A DNA stretch of 64,000 nt, from NCBI RefSeq assembly GCF_001544455.2, contig NZ_FCOC02000005.1, forward strand, positions 1 through 64,000, in the 5' to 3' direction. Shown piece by piece: positions 24,937 to 34,353 of the stretch. Numbering within the stretch: position 1 is the stretch's first letter; each line of letters opens with the position of its first letter. The position numbers and the translations under genes were made by a program. Below the pieces are notes generated by a model, which did not search any database, was not told the origin of the DNA, and worked only from the letters and a program-made list of their open reading frames with translations. Origin of the DNA: Caballeronia sordidicola (GTDB taxonomy: Bacteria; Pseudomonadota; Gammaproteobacteria; Burkholderiales; Burkholderiaceae).

Positions 24937-25680
24937 CTACTTCTTGACCGACCGCTGACGGACGGCTTCGAACAAACAGATCCCGCTCGCCACCGATACA
25001 TTCAAACTCTCGACGCTGCCTGCCATCGGAATCTTCATGATCTCGTCGCAGGTTTCGCCGGTGAGACGGCGCATGCCCTCGCCTTCCGCGCCCACGACTA
25101 TCGCAACGGGGCCGTCGAGCTTCGTCTCGTAGACACTCGCCGTCGCGTCGCCCGACGTGCCAATCACCCACACGCCTGCATCCTTCAACTCGCGCAACGC
25201 CCGCGCCAGATTCGTCACCGTGATGTACGGCACGGTTTCGGCGGCGCCGCTCGCAACCTTCGCGGCCGTTGCATTCAATCCCGCCGAGCGGTCGCGCGGT
25301 GCGATCACGGCATGCGCGCCGGCGGCATCGGCAACACGCAGGCACGCGCCGAGGTTGTGCGGATCGGTCACACCGTCGAGCACGAGCAGCAGGGGCGTGC
25401 CGCTCACGCCATCGAGCAGCTCGGCAAGGTTTTGCGCGAGCGGCATGTCGGATGCGCGCGCCACCACGCCCTGATGGCCCACGTTGCCCGACAGACCCCA
25501 AAGGCGCGCCTCGTCGGCGGCGATCAGGCGAATGCCCGCTTCCTTTGCCGTGCGCAGGAAATCCGTCATGCGCCGGTCCTTGCGGGTCGGATCGTAGAGG
25601 ATCTCTTCGATCGTCGATGCGTCCGCGCGAACCCGTGCGGTCACCGCGTGAAAACCATACAAAACTTTAAGACGTGACAT
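24937..25680 (-). CDS. rlmB: 23S rRNA (guanosine-2251-2'-O)-methyltransferase
   Basis: A 247-residue SpoU/TrmH-type methyltransferase. It has the N-terminal substrate-binding domain (VLYGFHAVTARVRADASTIE) and the trefoil-knot domain with VTDPHNLGACLRVADAAGA, IVVGAEGEGMRRLT and PMAGSVESLNVSVASGICLF. It methylates the ribose of G2251 in the 23S rRNA P loop. It is downstream of rnr, the usual rnr-rlmB pairing in beta-proteobacteria, separated by 128 bases with a terminator. Confidence 0.94.
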   Translation of the reverse strand: MSRLKVLYGFHAVTARVRADASTIEEILYDPTRKDRRMTDFLRTAKEAGIRLIAADEARLWGLSGNVGHQGVVARASDMPLAQNLAELLDGVSGTPLLLVLDGVTDPHNLGACLRVADAAGAHAVIAPRDRSAGLNATAAKVASGAAETVPYITVTNLARALRELKDAGVWVIGTSGDATASVYETKLDGPVAIVVGAEGEGMRRLTGETCDEIMKIPMAGSVESLNVSVASGICLFEAVRQRSVKK

Positions 25681-25699
25681 GACTGGACCAGACCGTAAT

Positions 25700-25750
25700 C
25701 AAACAAAACAAAATGGAAACGCGGCCCGGATGCATCGTGCATCGGGCCGC
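25700..25750 (-). terminator. Terminator downstream of rnr
   Basis: The stem GCGGCCCG-ATGCA / TGCATCGGGCCGC (one bulged G, TCG loop) at 25721-25750 is followed on the minus strand by the T-rich CCATTTTGTTTTGTTTG. It lies about 60 bases after the rnr stop and just before the rlmB start, so rlmB may have its own promoter or depend on read-through. Confidence 0.7.
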
Positions 25751-25808
25751 GCATTTCAAACCGGGGCGTCGCCCGAGCTCGATGACTCGCGCCGCCTCAG
25801 TACTTCTT

Positions 25809-28316
25809 TCAGCGCTTCTTGCGCGGCGGATGGCTTTTCGCCGCCGGCTTCGTGACCGCGCCGCGCTTCTTGGCCACCGCCATGTCCTTCGCGATGGTCG
25901 GCGGCAACGCGGCAGCGGCCGCCTTGCCTGCCGCCTGCGCCGCGGCTTTCTTGCCGCCGCGATCACGCCGGCGGCTGTTCACGCTGCTGCCTTCGTCGGC
26001 GGGTAATGCGCGTACACGCGGACCGGAGCCGTTGATGCCCGCGTGCTCAGCGGTGGCGGCTGGCGCCGTTGAGCGGCCGGGCGGCTTGACGGGCGTATCG
26101 CGAACCAGACGGAAGTCGATCTTGCGCGAATCCAGATCCACGCGGCTGACTTGCACGCGCACACGATCCGACATCCGGTAGCGAATGCCCGTGCGTTCGC
26201 CGCGCAATTCGTTCTTGATCTCGTCGTACTGGAAGTAATCGGCGCCGAGTTCGGTGATATGCACCAGCCCTTCTATGAACAACGAATCAAGCTGCACGAA
26301 GATACCGAACGTGGTCACGCCATTGACCATGCCGCCGTATTCCTCGCCGAGCTTGTCACGCATGAAATAGCATTTGAGCCACGCTTCCACGTCGCGCGAA
26401 GCTTCGTCGGCGCGGCGTTCATTCGACGAACAATGCAGCCCGAGTTCTTCCCAGATCGCGACGTTGTTGCGCTGGCGGCTGCGCGATTCGTCGTCGGCCT
26501 TCTGCATGGCTCGCGCTGCTTTCGTCAAGCCGGTGCTGAGCGTCACGTCGTGACCGACCTCCGGCTGATACTTCTTGCCCTGCAGGATGGCGTAAATCGC
26601 GCGATGCGTGAGCAGGTCGGGGTATCGGCGAATCGGGCTCGTGAAGTGCGCATACGCTTCGTACGCGAGCCCGAAGTGCCCGATGTTGTCCGGGCTGTAC
26701 ACGGCTTGCTGCATGGAACGCAGCACCATGCTTTGCAGCATCTGCGCATCCGGCCGGTCGCGCACCATCGCCATGAGCGCCGCGTAATCGCTTGCATGCG
26801 GCTTCTCGCCGCCACCCAGCGACAAACCCACGCCACGCAGGAAGGCGCGCAGGTTTTCGAGCTTTTCAGGCGTGGGCCCGGCATGCACCCTATACAACCC
26901 CGGATGTTTGTTGCGTTTCAGGAAGTCCGCAGCACACACGTTCGCGGCGAGCATGCTTTCCTCGATCAGCCTGTGCGCGTCGTTCCTGTGACGCGGCACG
27001 ATCTGTTCTATCTTGCCCTGCGCGTTGCAGACTATGTACGTCTCGGTCGTATCGAAGTCGATCGCGCCGCGTTTCTGGCGCGCCGCGTGCAGCGACTTGT
27101 ACACGCCATACAGGTTCTGCAGTTGTGGCAGCAGATCCGCCCGCTTCGCCGCTTCCGGCCCCTTTGTATTGGTCAGGACCGCGGCCACTTCCGTGTAGGT
27201 CAGGCGCGCCGCCGAATGCATCACGGCGGGATAGAACTGATACGCCTTGATCTCGCCGCGCGCGGTGACCACCATGTCGCAAACCAGCACGCAACGGTCG
27301 ACCTGAGGATTCAGCGAACACAGCCCGTTCGACAGCTTCTCGGGCAACATGGGAATCACGCGGCGCGGGAAATAGACCGACGTGCTGCGGTCGAGCGCAT
27401 CGACGTCCAGCGCTTCGTTCGGGCGCACGTAATGCGAGACGTCCGCAATCGCTACCAGCAAACGGAAACCCGTGCCGCGCCCGACGTTCATGGGCTCGCA
27501 ATACACGGCGTCGTCGAAGTCGCGCGCGTCTTCGCCGTCTATGGTAACGAGCGGCACATCGCGCAAATCCACGCGATGCCGGATGTCGGCCGGACGCACT
27601 TCGTCGGGCAGTCTGGACGCTTGCTCGAGCGCGCGGTCGCTGAATTCATGCGGCACGCCGTATTTGCGCACGGCGATCTCGATCTCCATGCCCGGATCGT
27701 CGATGTCGCCGATCACTTCCACCACGCGTCCAAGCGGTTGCGAGTGGCGGCTTGGGAAATCGGTGAGATCCACCGACACCACCTGCCCCACTTTCGCCTT
27801 CTTCGGGTTCTGCGTGATGAGAATGTCGTGCCCGATGCGCTTGTCTTCCGGCACGAGGATCAGCGCGCCGTTCTCGCTGATCAATCTGCCGATAATGCGT
27901 TTGTTCGCGCGATCCGTGACTTCGACAATATGGCCTTCCGGACGCCCGCGCCGGTCATAACCCACGATGCGCGCGAGGACGCGATCGTTATGCATGACCT
28001 TCTGCATTTCGCCGTTGGGCAGGAACAGGTCGTCCTGGCCGTCGTCGCGAATCAGGAAGCCAAAACCGTCGCGATGGCCCTGAACCCGGCCCGCCACGAA
28101 ATTCGACGGATGCGTGAGCTGGTAGTAGCCGCGTTTGTCGAGACGGACCTGGCCGTCGCGCTCCATGGCTCCCAATCGCTTGAAAAATCCTTCGCGCTCC
28201 TGGCGCTTGATCGACAGAGCCTCGGCGATGTCGTTCGCAGCAAGCGGGGCTTCGCTCGTACGCAACACGCCGAGAATTTCTTCGCGGCTCGGTATCGGAT
28301 ACGGGTATTTGTTCAA
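25809..28316 (-). CDS. rnr: Ribonuclease R
   Basis: An 835-residue 3'-to-5' exoribonuclease. It has an N-terminal helix-turn-helix (REEILGVLRTSEAPLAANDI), cold-shock domains (around 75-235), the catalytic RNB domain with the Asp cluster DGEDARDFDDAVY (around 265-277), a C-terminal S1 domain (about 650-735) and a Lys/Arg/Ala-rich tail of about 80 residues ending PPRKKR. It degrades structured RNA. A long open frame on the opposite strand is an overlap artefact. The gene ends at a terminator. Confidence 0.96.
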   Translation of the reverse strand: MNKYPYPIPSREEILGVLRTSEAPLAANDIAEALSIKRQEREGFFKRLGAMERDGQVRLDKRGYYQLTHPSNFVAGRVQGHRDGFGFLIRDDGQDDLFLPNGEMQKVMHNDRVLARIVGYDRRGRPEGHIVEVTDRANKRIIGRLISENGALILVPEDKRIGHDILITQNPKKAKVGQVVSVDLTDFPSRHSQPLGRVVEVIGDIDDPGMEIEIAVRKYGVPHEFSDRALEQASRLPDEVRPADIRHRVDLRDVPLVTIDGEDARDFDDAVYCEPMNVGRGTGFRLLVAIADVSHYVRPNEALDVDALDRSTSVYFPRRVIPMLPEKLSNGLCSLNPQVDRCVLVCDMVVTARGEIKAYQFYPAVMHSAARLTYTEVAAVLTNTKGPEAAKRADLLPQLQNLYGVYKSLHAARQKRGAIDFDTTETYIVCNAQGKIEQIVPRHRNDAHRLIEESMLAANVCAADFLKRNKHPGLYRVHAGPTPEKLENLRAFLRGVGLSLGGGEKPHASDYAALMAMVRDRPDAQMLQSMVLRSMQQAVYSPDNIGHFGLAYEAYAHFTSPIRRYPDLLTHRAIYAILQGKKYQPEVGHDVTLSTGLTKAARAMQKADDESRSRQRNNVAIWEELGLHCSSNERRADEASRDVEAWLKCYFMRDKLGEEYGGMVNGVTTFGIFVQLDSLFIEGLVHITELGADYFQYDEIKNELRGERTGIRYRMSDRVRVQVSRVDLDSRKIDFRLVRDTPVKPPGRSTAPAATAEHAGINGSGPRVRALPADEGSSVNSRRRDRGGKKAAAQAAGKAAAAALPPTIAKDMAVAKKRGAVTKPAAKSHPPRKKR

Positions 28317-28653
28317 GGGCTTATCGATGATCTCTTCTCGTCTAACTGAATGTCGCGGTTAATCGGAAACGCGTGGCGACCACGCGGGCACCACGTTCCC
28401 GGCTTTACATCCTGACTTTACCGGCCATTTTTGAAAGCGATGGGCCGATGCGTTGCCGGGACGTCGCGCTTAACGTTGTTCCGGTTCGTTCACGAATAGT
28501 CTGCGGATCATTCTAACACCCGCAAACGAGGCCATATCGGCGCTTAAGCCATATGGACAATGGCTTGCAGCCCGGTTGGGTTTTAGATCTCAAAATGCTT
28601 GACAGCGCGGCGAGCCCGGCTATAATTGCGTTCTTTGCTGCACACGCACCCTA
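28317..28653. other. Intergenic region between rnr and tRNA-Leu
   Basis: A 337-base divergent gap holding the rnr promoter region (not clearly recognised) and, at its right end, a near-consensus promoter for the tRNA gene. I see no gene in it. Confidence 0.6.
28599..28626 (+). promoter_or_regulatory. Sigma-70 promoter of tRNA-Leu(CAG)
   Basis: A perfect -35 TTGACA (28599-28604) and a perfect -10 TATAAT (28621-28626) with a 16-base spacer that is GC-rich next to the -10 box, as expected for a growth-rate-controlled stable-RNA promoter. It lies 27 bases before the tRNA. Confidence 0.88.
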
Positions 28654-28740
28654 GCCCAGGTGGCGGAATTGGTAGACGCACTAGGTTCAGGTCCTAGCGG
28701 TGGCAACACCGTGGAGGTTCGAGTCCTCTCTTGGGCACCA
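28654..28740 (+). tRNA. tRNA-Leu (anticodon CAG)
   Basis: An 87-base tRNA including an encoded CCA. The acceptor stem GCCCAGG pairs with CTTGGGC. The anticodon stem CTAGG/CCTAG encloses loop TTCAGGT, anticodon CAG at 28688-28690. A long variable arm (CGGTGGCAACACCG) marks it as class II, and the TTCGAGT T-loop is standard. A terminator follows. Confidence 0.96.
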
Positions 28741-28774
28741 GCATGTAGTCCGGAGCAATCCGAAGATGTTCGAG

Positions 28775-28809
28775 AAACCCCGTAAAGCCTTGCGCCTGCG
28801 GGGTTTTTT
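28775..28809 (+). terminator. Terminator after tRNA-Leu
   Basis: AAACCCCG and CGGGGTTT arms enclose a 16-base GC-rich loop, followed by TTTTTTGTTTTG. An equivalent terminator follows the second tRNA-Leu at 62869. Confidence 0.8.
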
Positions 28810-28968
28810 GTTTTGCGGTCTGGTCGGATTCAGTTTTTTACTTAGCTGGCTTCGAAACTGAAGTCGGAACGGGCATGTCGCAATGCCAAAACAGGGCCGA
28901 ATCCCTACCGATATCACCGGCTTGATTTGCTTTGGTCGCGCACTCGTCCCCGAGGTTTACGCGCGAAA

Positions 28969-29952
28969 TCAATACCCCAATTGCCGATTCACGACGTTCT
29001 CAAATGGCTTGTTTGACAGGAAATTTTTGAAATTTCTGAACCAGACGTCGAGCACGCGCTGGTTGTAGTCTGGCACGTCACACGATATATGGGGCGTAAC
29101 AACAAGGTTCGGGACACTCCATGCTTCGCTTTCGGCGGGCAGCGGTTCCGGATCGAATACATCGAGCACGGCGCCGCTCAAATGCCCGGAACGCAAGTTA
29201 TCGAACAGCGCCGGATAGTCGATCAATCCAGCTCGTGAAATATTGACGACGGCCGCGCCCGGGCGCATTGCGCTTATCCTGCTGGCGGAGACCAGCATGT
29301 GCGTCTCCGGCGTCAACGGCGCCGCGACAATCAGAAAGTCCGCGCGTGGAAGCCACTCGTCCAATCGTGCGATGCAATTCGTTTCCACACCTTCATGAAC
29401 CTGAGCATTGCCGCCTCGCGTGAGGACGCTGACGTGGAGTCCCAACGCGCACGCCGCAGCACATGCAGCGGATCCCAGATTTCCATACCCGATCACGAGC
29501 GCGGTCTTGCCGCGCAAAGGCGGCGTCAATTGCGTGTCCCATCGCCGGTTACGCTGGGCATCGAAGACCGAAGCCATTCGTGCGTGGAGCATGAGAAGCG
29601 CCATCTGCACGAATTCCTGCGCCTTGTCGCTGTGTATGCCTCGGCTGTTGGTGAGGATCAGGTCTTCGCGCACGGTATCGAGCGGCAGCAATTGATCGAC
29701 GCCCGCACCGGTGGTGTGAATCCATCGCAATCTTGCTGCGCCATTGACAGCGTCCCAGGGAAAGCGGGACGCGAGCAGGAAATCGACATCGTCGAGAGGA
29801 TCAGCGAACCGCGTGCCATCCCAGCCGAAGCTCACGTCGACCTGACGTGCCAGATCGGGGTGACGCGTCGCGGCAAGCGTCCACGCCGCTTCGTCGAGGT
29901 GGAAAGAGGAATGCTGCTGCCGACGGCTTTCCAGGTGCAGCCGATAAGTCAT
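28969..29952 (-). CDS. D-isomer-specific 2-hydroxyacid dehydrogenase
   Basis: A 327-residue NAD(P)-dependent dehydrogenase of the D-2-hydroxyacid family. Visible are the nucleotide motif VIGYGNLGS, the catalytic Arg in NISRAGLIDY, Glu in DVFDPEPLP and His in TPHISCD. It would reduce or oxidise a 2-oxo/2-hydroxy acid in the cytoplasm. It is the last gene of the leftward catabolic block, 13 bases after the dioxygenase beta subunit, so it probably acts on an intermediate of that pathway. Spare glyoxylate/hydroxypyruvate reductase activity is an alternative. Confidence 0.85.
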   Translation of the reverse strand: MTYRLHLESRRQQHSSFHLDEAAWTLAATRHPDLARQVDVSFGWDGTRFADPLDDVDFLLASRFPWDAVNGAARLRWIHTTGAGVDQLLPLDTVREDLILTNSRGIHSDKAQEFVQMALLMLHARMASVFDAQRNRRWDTQLTPPLRGKTALVIGYGNLGSAACAAACALGLHVSVLTRGGNAQVHEGVETNCIARLDEWLPRADFLIVAAPLTPETHMLVSASRISAMRPGAAVVNISRAGLIDYPALFDNLRSGHLSGAVLDVFDPEPLPAESEAWSVPNLVVTPHISCDVPDYNQRVLDVWFRNFKNFLSNKPFENVVNRQLGY

Positions 29953-29965
29953 AAGCTCTCTGCTC

Positions 29966-30475
29966 TCACAAAGGAAGCGCTACAAGCGTGTCGTACCGGG
30001 GTGAATCGGTCACCACGATTCTTTCATGCAGCAACGCGCGTTCGTCCTCGATCACAATCTGATCGATATATCTGCCGGCACTGAAGATCATCATTGTTCC
30101 TTCATAGCCGGTACGAACAATCATGAAGCTGGTTTCGCACCGGATACGCGCGTCCGCCATGCCAACGATTTCGGTTGGGCCTATGACGTGCCGGTACACA
30201 TGCGGTTCAAACACGTTGACTGACTGGATAGCGCTGACACGGTCGAGCAACATTCCGCGCGCGCTGCAAAACCAGATTCCGAAGTCGCGCCCTGCTTCAA
30301 AGTCCGTGCGGGTGAGTATCCGGTAAGTGCAATCATCAGTGAAACAATCCGGCCAGCTCGATATGTCGCCATTGTCAATAGAACTGCAGTACCGCGCCAT
30401 CAACCGGTCTATGCACGCCAGTGCACGCGGATCTACAGCGGCATTCAGGTCAGGAGTTCGCGTTACGCTAGACAT
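29966..30475 (-). CDS. Aromatic-ring-hydroxylating dioxygenase, beta subunit
   Basis: A 169-residue protein of the NTF2/SnoaL-like fold of ring-hydroxylating dioxygenase small subunits. It has the N-terminal RLMARYCSSIDNGDISSWPD, a middle CTYRILTRTDFE and a C-terminal RALLHERIVVTDSPRYDTLV strand. It overlaps the alpha subunit gene by eight bases, the usual arrangement. No ferredoxin or reductase gene is near, so electron transfer must come from elsewhere. Confidence 0.85.
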   Translation of the reverse strand: MSSVTRTPDLNAAVDPRALACIDRLMARYCSSIDNGDISSWPDCFTDDCTYRILTRTDFEAGRDFGIWFCSARGMLLDRVSAIQSVNVFEPHVYRHVIGPTEIVGMADARIRCETSFMIVRTGYEGTMMIFSAGRYIDQIVIEDERALLHERIVVTDSPRYDTLVALPL

Positions 30476-31751
30476 TCATTAATTCCCGGTAGAACTTCCA
30501 GAAGCCACGCACGGAGGTCTCGGTTGCGCGTGTTGCCATGGGCCCGACACCCTTCCCTCCCATTTCGATCACGGCGTTGTCATCGAGATCGCCTCGTATG
30601 CCTTTTTCGACAAATGCGCCGATGGTCCCGTCTTCCATCGACACATATCCCGCCGGTCCAACGAGGTTGCTTTGCTTGCGTCGAATAAGCGTCTGTTCCT
30701 CGGAATCTTCCTCGAAACCCAGAACCGTCCAGATCAACTCACACCGGTCGACGGCAAGTGGTACGACCTGACGCACTCCCAGGGAATTCATGATCTGATG
30801 CAGGACGAATCCGGGAAAGATGCTTTGGATGGCATTGGTGATCTGATCCGGATACTCCATCCATTGATCGATAAGCGATGGGTCCTTCAAGCCGAAATCA
30901 TCGCGCATTGCGCGGATCACGCCTGAGTCATAAGCCTTGTCGCCCACGTCGGTAAAGCGCTTGGTGAAGGTAATGTGGTGACGGCTTTGATCGTCCTGAA
31001 GTGTTCCCCCTTCGGCGGACAGCCGGTTGATCTTGAACGTGGAAAAGAACGCGTGCAGCAAGCTCGGGTGATAGTTATCCCGGCTGTTCTCCACATAGAG
31101 TTTCCAGTTGTTATGCATGACCTGGCTGTAGCGGCCAAGAATTTTCAGCCGTCCATAAATGGTCCGCTCTATATGACTCACCATGACCGGGCCGAGATAG
31201 TCACGGAGTTCAGGCGCCGCGCTGGAGAAAGATCCGAACACGATTCCGCGAATAGCATCCACGCGAAGCCGGGTGAGGTGGAAGGCAGCCTTGTCGAAAT
31301 CTTCGGGCATGCCGCCCTTACCCTGCACGCCATTTTCAAAGGCAACGCTGGTTAGTCGGCCATCAAAACTATAGACCCAGTTGTGGTACGGACAAACAAA
31401 GTTGGGCCTCGCGCGATGTCCACGCGCCTCGTAACAAAGCACAGACCCCTTGTGCACGCACTTGTTCACGAGCGCATGTATGCTGCCGTCGGCAGTTCTG
31501 ACCACGATGACTGAAGTCTCGCCAACTTTCGTGGTCACGTAGTCACCCGCGTTGGGAATCTCCACTTCCAGGCAGAGGAAGCTCCAGGTCGGGCCGCGAA
31601 AAACCGCATCCTGCTCGCGGGCATAAGTCGCCGCATCCGCGAAAATACGTAAAGGTACCCGTGTGACGTCATCCCTTGGCCAGCGGACCTGGGTCGCCGG
31701 ACCTGTCATCGGAACATAGCTTTCTTCAGGCGTGTGAGCAGCATGTGTCAT
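30468..31751 (-). CDS. Rieske aromatic-ring-hydroxylating oxygenase, alpha subunit
   Basis: A 427-residue catalytic subunit. The Rieske [2Fe-2S] ligands are Cys98-x-His100 and Cys120-x2-His123, with 19 residues between the pairs, slightly longer than usual. The mononuclear iron site follows the D-x2-H-x4-H pattern: Asp225, His228, His233 (SRDNYHPSLLH). It should hydroxylate an aromatic or unsaturated acid using O2 and electrons from an unlinked reductase. The beta subunit gene follows. The start at 31751 is plausible, with a further ATG 15 codons on as alternative. The substrate is not readable from sequence. Confidence 0.9.
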   Translation of the reverse strand: MTHAAHTPEESYVPMTGPATQVRWPRDDVTRVPLRIFADAATYAREQDAVFRGPTWSFLCLEVEIPNAGDYVTTKVGETSVIVVRTADGSIHALVNKCVHKGSVLCYEARGHRARPNFVCPYHNWVYSFDGRLTSVAFENGVQGKGGMPEDFDKAAFHLTRLRVDAIRGIVFGSFSSAAPELRDYLGPVMVSHIERTIYGRLKILGRYSQVMHNNWKLYVENSRDNYHPSLLHAFFSTFKINRLSAEGGTLQDDQSRHHITFTKRFTDVGDKAYDSGVIRAMRDDFGLKDPSLIDQWMEYPDQITNAIQSIFPGFVLHQIMNSLGVRQVVPLAVDRCELIWTVLGFEEDSEEQTLIRRKQSNLVGPAGYVSMEDGTIGAFVEKGIRGDLDDNAVIEMGGKGVGPMATRATETSVRGFWKFYRELMNV

Positions 31752-31803
31752 GAGAATGTGGTCACCATTGCAATTCCTAAAATAAACAGCGCGATCCGCC
31801 CGG

Positions 31804-32799
31804 TCATCGGGACTTTTCAGATTCCAGGTAAGGCTGCTGATAGAACAGTCCTTGAGGCAAATCCCCCTTCAGCGTGCCGGCGGATTTAAAAACCTCGAAG
31901 GTACGTTTAAGCGTCGCAATGTCATCCGGCTTGAAGGACACTGTATTCATGCCGCTCCAGTGATCGCTGTAGAACATGGCGCCCTGATCGCTCATGTTGC
32001 TCGCCTCTTTGAGGATTGCCTTTACCGCGGCTGGATCATCGGTGCCGAACTTGAGCGCCTGACGCATGGCGGTTATCACCTTTGCAGCATCTTCGGGATT
32101 TGCCTTGAGCCATTCGTCGCGCATTACAGCAACGCCAATATAGGGAGGCGTGGTGGATTTGGTCATCTGTTGCCATTGCGCCGCAAGCGTTGTAATGACT
32201 CTCAACTTGCTTGCACTGTCCGACACCTGCGCAATAGTGGTGGGACGGAGCACGGCCGCATCGACATTTTTCATCTGCAGGAATTGCGCGAGGCGTGGTT
32301 CGTCGCCTGAGACAAGTCGATAGTCCGACTGCTTGAGCCCCTGGTTACCTTCCAGCACGGCCGTGGCGACGCCAGTCGTCGCGCTCCCGACCGGCGACAT
32401 GCCAATCTTTTTGCCGCGCAGTTCTCCTAACGACTTGACAGGTGAACTGTCCAGCACGGCGATTTCAGCGTCGACAATCTGTGTGGCCGCGATGATGCGT
32501 ACAGGCGCGCCCTGCTGGCTCATGCTCAGCGCACCCGCGAGGCTCGCGCCGAACGCCAGGTCAATGGCGTTCGAAGCCAGCGCGGTTGTTGGGCCGTTGA
32601 CATCGGGGAAATGAAAAAACTTGACCTGCAGACCCTGTTTTTCGAAAAACTTCTGAGCCTCGAGAACTGCGCCGAATCCAAGGCTGATTCCGCTTGTCCA
32701 GTAGCCAACACGCAGTTCTGTTGCCGCCGCCGGGTTTGCCACACCCAATATGACGGCAAACGCAAGACAGGTTGCACGAACGATCCGCAAAGAGTTCAT
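31804..32799 (-). CDS. ABC-type substrate-binding protein (NMT1/SsuA-like), copy 2
   Basis: A 331-residue periplasmic binding protein with a signal peptide (MNSLRIVRATCLAFAVILG... cleaved after about residue 27) and the NMT1/SsuA fold: LRVGYWTSGISLGFGAVLE at the start of the mature part and AIDLAFGASLAGALS in lobe 1. It is clearly paralogous to the protein at 34350-35354. It has no permease of its own nearby; the permease and ATPase at 41-42.5 kb are the probable partners. It precedes the dioxygenase genes on the same strand. Confidence 0.86.
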   Translation of the reverse strand: MNSLRIVRATCLAFAVILGVANPAAATELRVGYWTSGISLGFGAVLEAQKFFEKQGLQVKFFHFPDVNGPTTALASNAIDLAFGASLAGALSMSQQGAPVRIIAATQIVDAEIAVLDSSPVKSLGELRGKKIGMSPVGSATTGVATAVLEGNQGLKQSDYRLVSGDEPRLAQFLQMKNVDAAVLRPTTIAQVSDSASKLRVITTLAAQWQQMTKSTTPPYIGVAVMRDEWLKANPEDAAKVITAMRQALKFGTDDPAAVKAILKEASNMSDQGAMFYSDHWSGMNTVSFKPDDIATLKRTFEVFKSAGTLKGDLPQGLFYQQPYLESEKSR

Positions 32800-32902
32800 G
32801 GATACGAGGCACGCACAGTTATGTTTCGTTAGACATCCTGACCGAAACGCGAAGCGTGCCGGGTCTGTACAGCGAAAACCAGTCGCATCAAATATTTACC
32901 CG

Positions 32903-33631
32903 CTATTTCCCAAGCGCTACGAGCGGAGTATGGCCAAGGTCTTGCCTGATGCTCTTGAACACGCGGTCCATTGTCATCTCACGGAATCTCTCAATATGAC
33001 GACGTGTGATATCGGCCGCAAGCTTGCCGTCTCCGGCGACGAGCGCGTCAACAAGCTGTCGGTGATCATCGGCAATTTCGGGGCTGTCGCCTTCGTCAGT
33101 GAAACCGAGTGCCACCAGCCGCGTCATTTCGTCCAGGAGATTTTCAATGCTGCGTGCAAGACGCTCGTTGCCGGATGCCGCCGCAATCACCAGGTGAAAT
33201 TCCCGGTTGGCATCGAGAAAAAAACCAATGCGATTTCCGTGATTTCTGGATGCCTTGTTTGCGCGGCCCGCTTTGTCGATACGCATCAGTGCCTTTCCGT
33301 CCACGTTGCCAGCGGCAAACCGCGCCGCTTCGGGCTCAAGGATCAGCCGAAGCGAAAACACTTCCTCAACGTCCTTCAATGTGATCGGAACAACCGTATA
33401 ACCATGTCGCGGAACCGAGCGCACCAGCCCTTCATGCGTCAGCCGCACGAGCGCAAGCCGGCACGTGGACTTCCCCACCTGATATTGCTCCATCAAGGCG
33501 GCTTCGGTCAGCATGCTCCCGGGCGGGACCGAACAAGACAATATGGCCTGCCGCATGGCGAGGTAAGTTGACTCGCCGAGCAGTTTGCTCTCGGCACCTG
33601 GTTTTCCCGCACTCAACACCTTGCCTGACAT
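32903..33631 (-). CDS. GntR-family regulator with FCD domain, copy 2
   Basis: A 242-residue regulator. An N-terminal winged helix (ALMEQYQVGKSTCRLALVRL, about 45-65) and a C-terminal FCD ligand-binding domain (from about 85; DANREFHLVIAAASGNERL, later DDHRQLVDALVAGD). It is paralogous to the regulator at 42581. FCD regulators usually respond to carboxylic acids, often through a metal-bound His/Asp site, fitting control of the adjacent binding-protein and dioxygenase genes. Confidence 0.88.
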   Translation of the reverse strand: MSGKVLSAGKPGAESKLLGESTYLAMRQAILSCSVPPGSMLTEAALMEQYQVGKSTCRLALVRLTHEGLVRSVPRHGYTVVPITLKDVEEVFSLRLILEPEAARFAAGNVDGKALMRIDKAGRANKASRNHGNRIGFFLDANREFHLVIAAASGNERLARSIENLLDEMTRLVALGFTDEGDSPEIADDHRQLVDALVAGDGKLAADITRRHIERFREMTMDRVFKSIRQDLGHTPLVALGK

Positions 33632-33753
33632 CTTTTTCCATTCCTTATCGCCTGACTTCTACGATGCTTACCAGATTCTGTAGGCACCTCACAGCCACGA
33701 CTCCATTCTAGAAGAGCGCCATTGGGAAGTAAAGATCGCAAAAAATATTGTGA

Positions 33754-34353
33754 TCAGGCGGCGGTGCCGTCCCACCGCCTCACCGTGCGCGTGTCTACAT
33801 CGAAAAGATCGAGCACGCGGCCAAGCGTGTGATCGACCATTTCTTCCACGGATGCCGGCTTCGCATAAAACGCAGGAACCGGAGGATAAACAATCGCGCC
33901 CGCTTCTGTTACCGCTGCAAGGCTGCGGATATGTCCGGCATGCAACGGCGTCTCACGCACCATCATCACAAGACGCCGGCGCTCCTTCAGCATGACGTCC
34001 GCGGCACGAGACAGCAGCGAACCCGTGCATCCCGTCGCAATCTCCGAGAGCGTCCGGATGGAACATGGTGCGATGATCATGCCGTCAACGCGAAAAGATC
34101 CGCTGGAGATTGCCGCACCAATATCGGTGTTCGGATAGGACACATCGGCGAGCGCCTGGACATCGGCGAGGCGCATGTCTAGCTCGTGTGAGAGTGTGAC
34201 TTGCGCCGACCGGGACACCACCAGATGAGACTCTATGTCGAGTTCCCGCAAAAGCCTGAGCAACCGGACTCCGTAAATGGCACCGGAGGCGCCGCTTAAC
34301 CCTATGACGAGACGCATGCGGCGTGACGCGACGGCGCGCTCCGCGAGTGTCAT
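33754..34353 (-). CDS. UbiX-family flavin prenyltransferase
   Basis: A 199-residue flavoprotein of the UbiX/Pad1 family that joins dimethylallyl phosphate to FMN to make prenyl-FMN, the cofactor of UbiD decarboxylases. Signatures are LVIGLSGASGAIYGVRLL, APCSIRTLSEIATGCTGSLL and LVMMVRETPLH. The ATG at 34353 overlaps the TGA of the upstream binding-protein gene; a second ATG at 34317 lies closer to the usual family start. A UbiD homologue lies two genes upstream, so this copy probably serves it rather than ubiquinone synthesis. Confidence 0.92.
   Translation of the reverse strand: MTLAERAVASRRMRLVIGLSGASGAIYGVRLLRLLRELDIESHLVVSRSAQVTLSHELDMRLADVQALADVSYPNTDIGAAISSGSFRVDGMIIAPCSIRTLSEIATGCTGSLLSRAADVMLKERRRLVMMVRETPLHAGHIRSLAAVTEAGAIVYPPVPAFYAKPASVEEMVDHTLGRVLDLFDVDTRTVRRWDGTAA

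Noticed and set aside
26151..28349. A 732-codon open frame on the plus strand
   Set aside because: It is antisense to the well-supported rnr gene; its product is His/Arg/Val-rich without domain resemblance, a usual by-product of GC-rich codon use.
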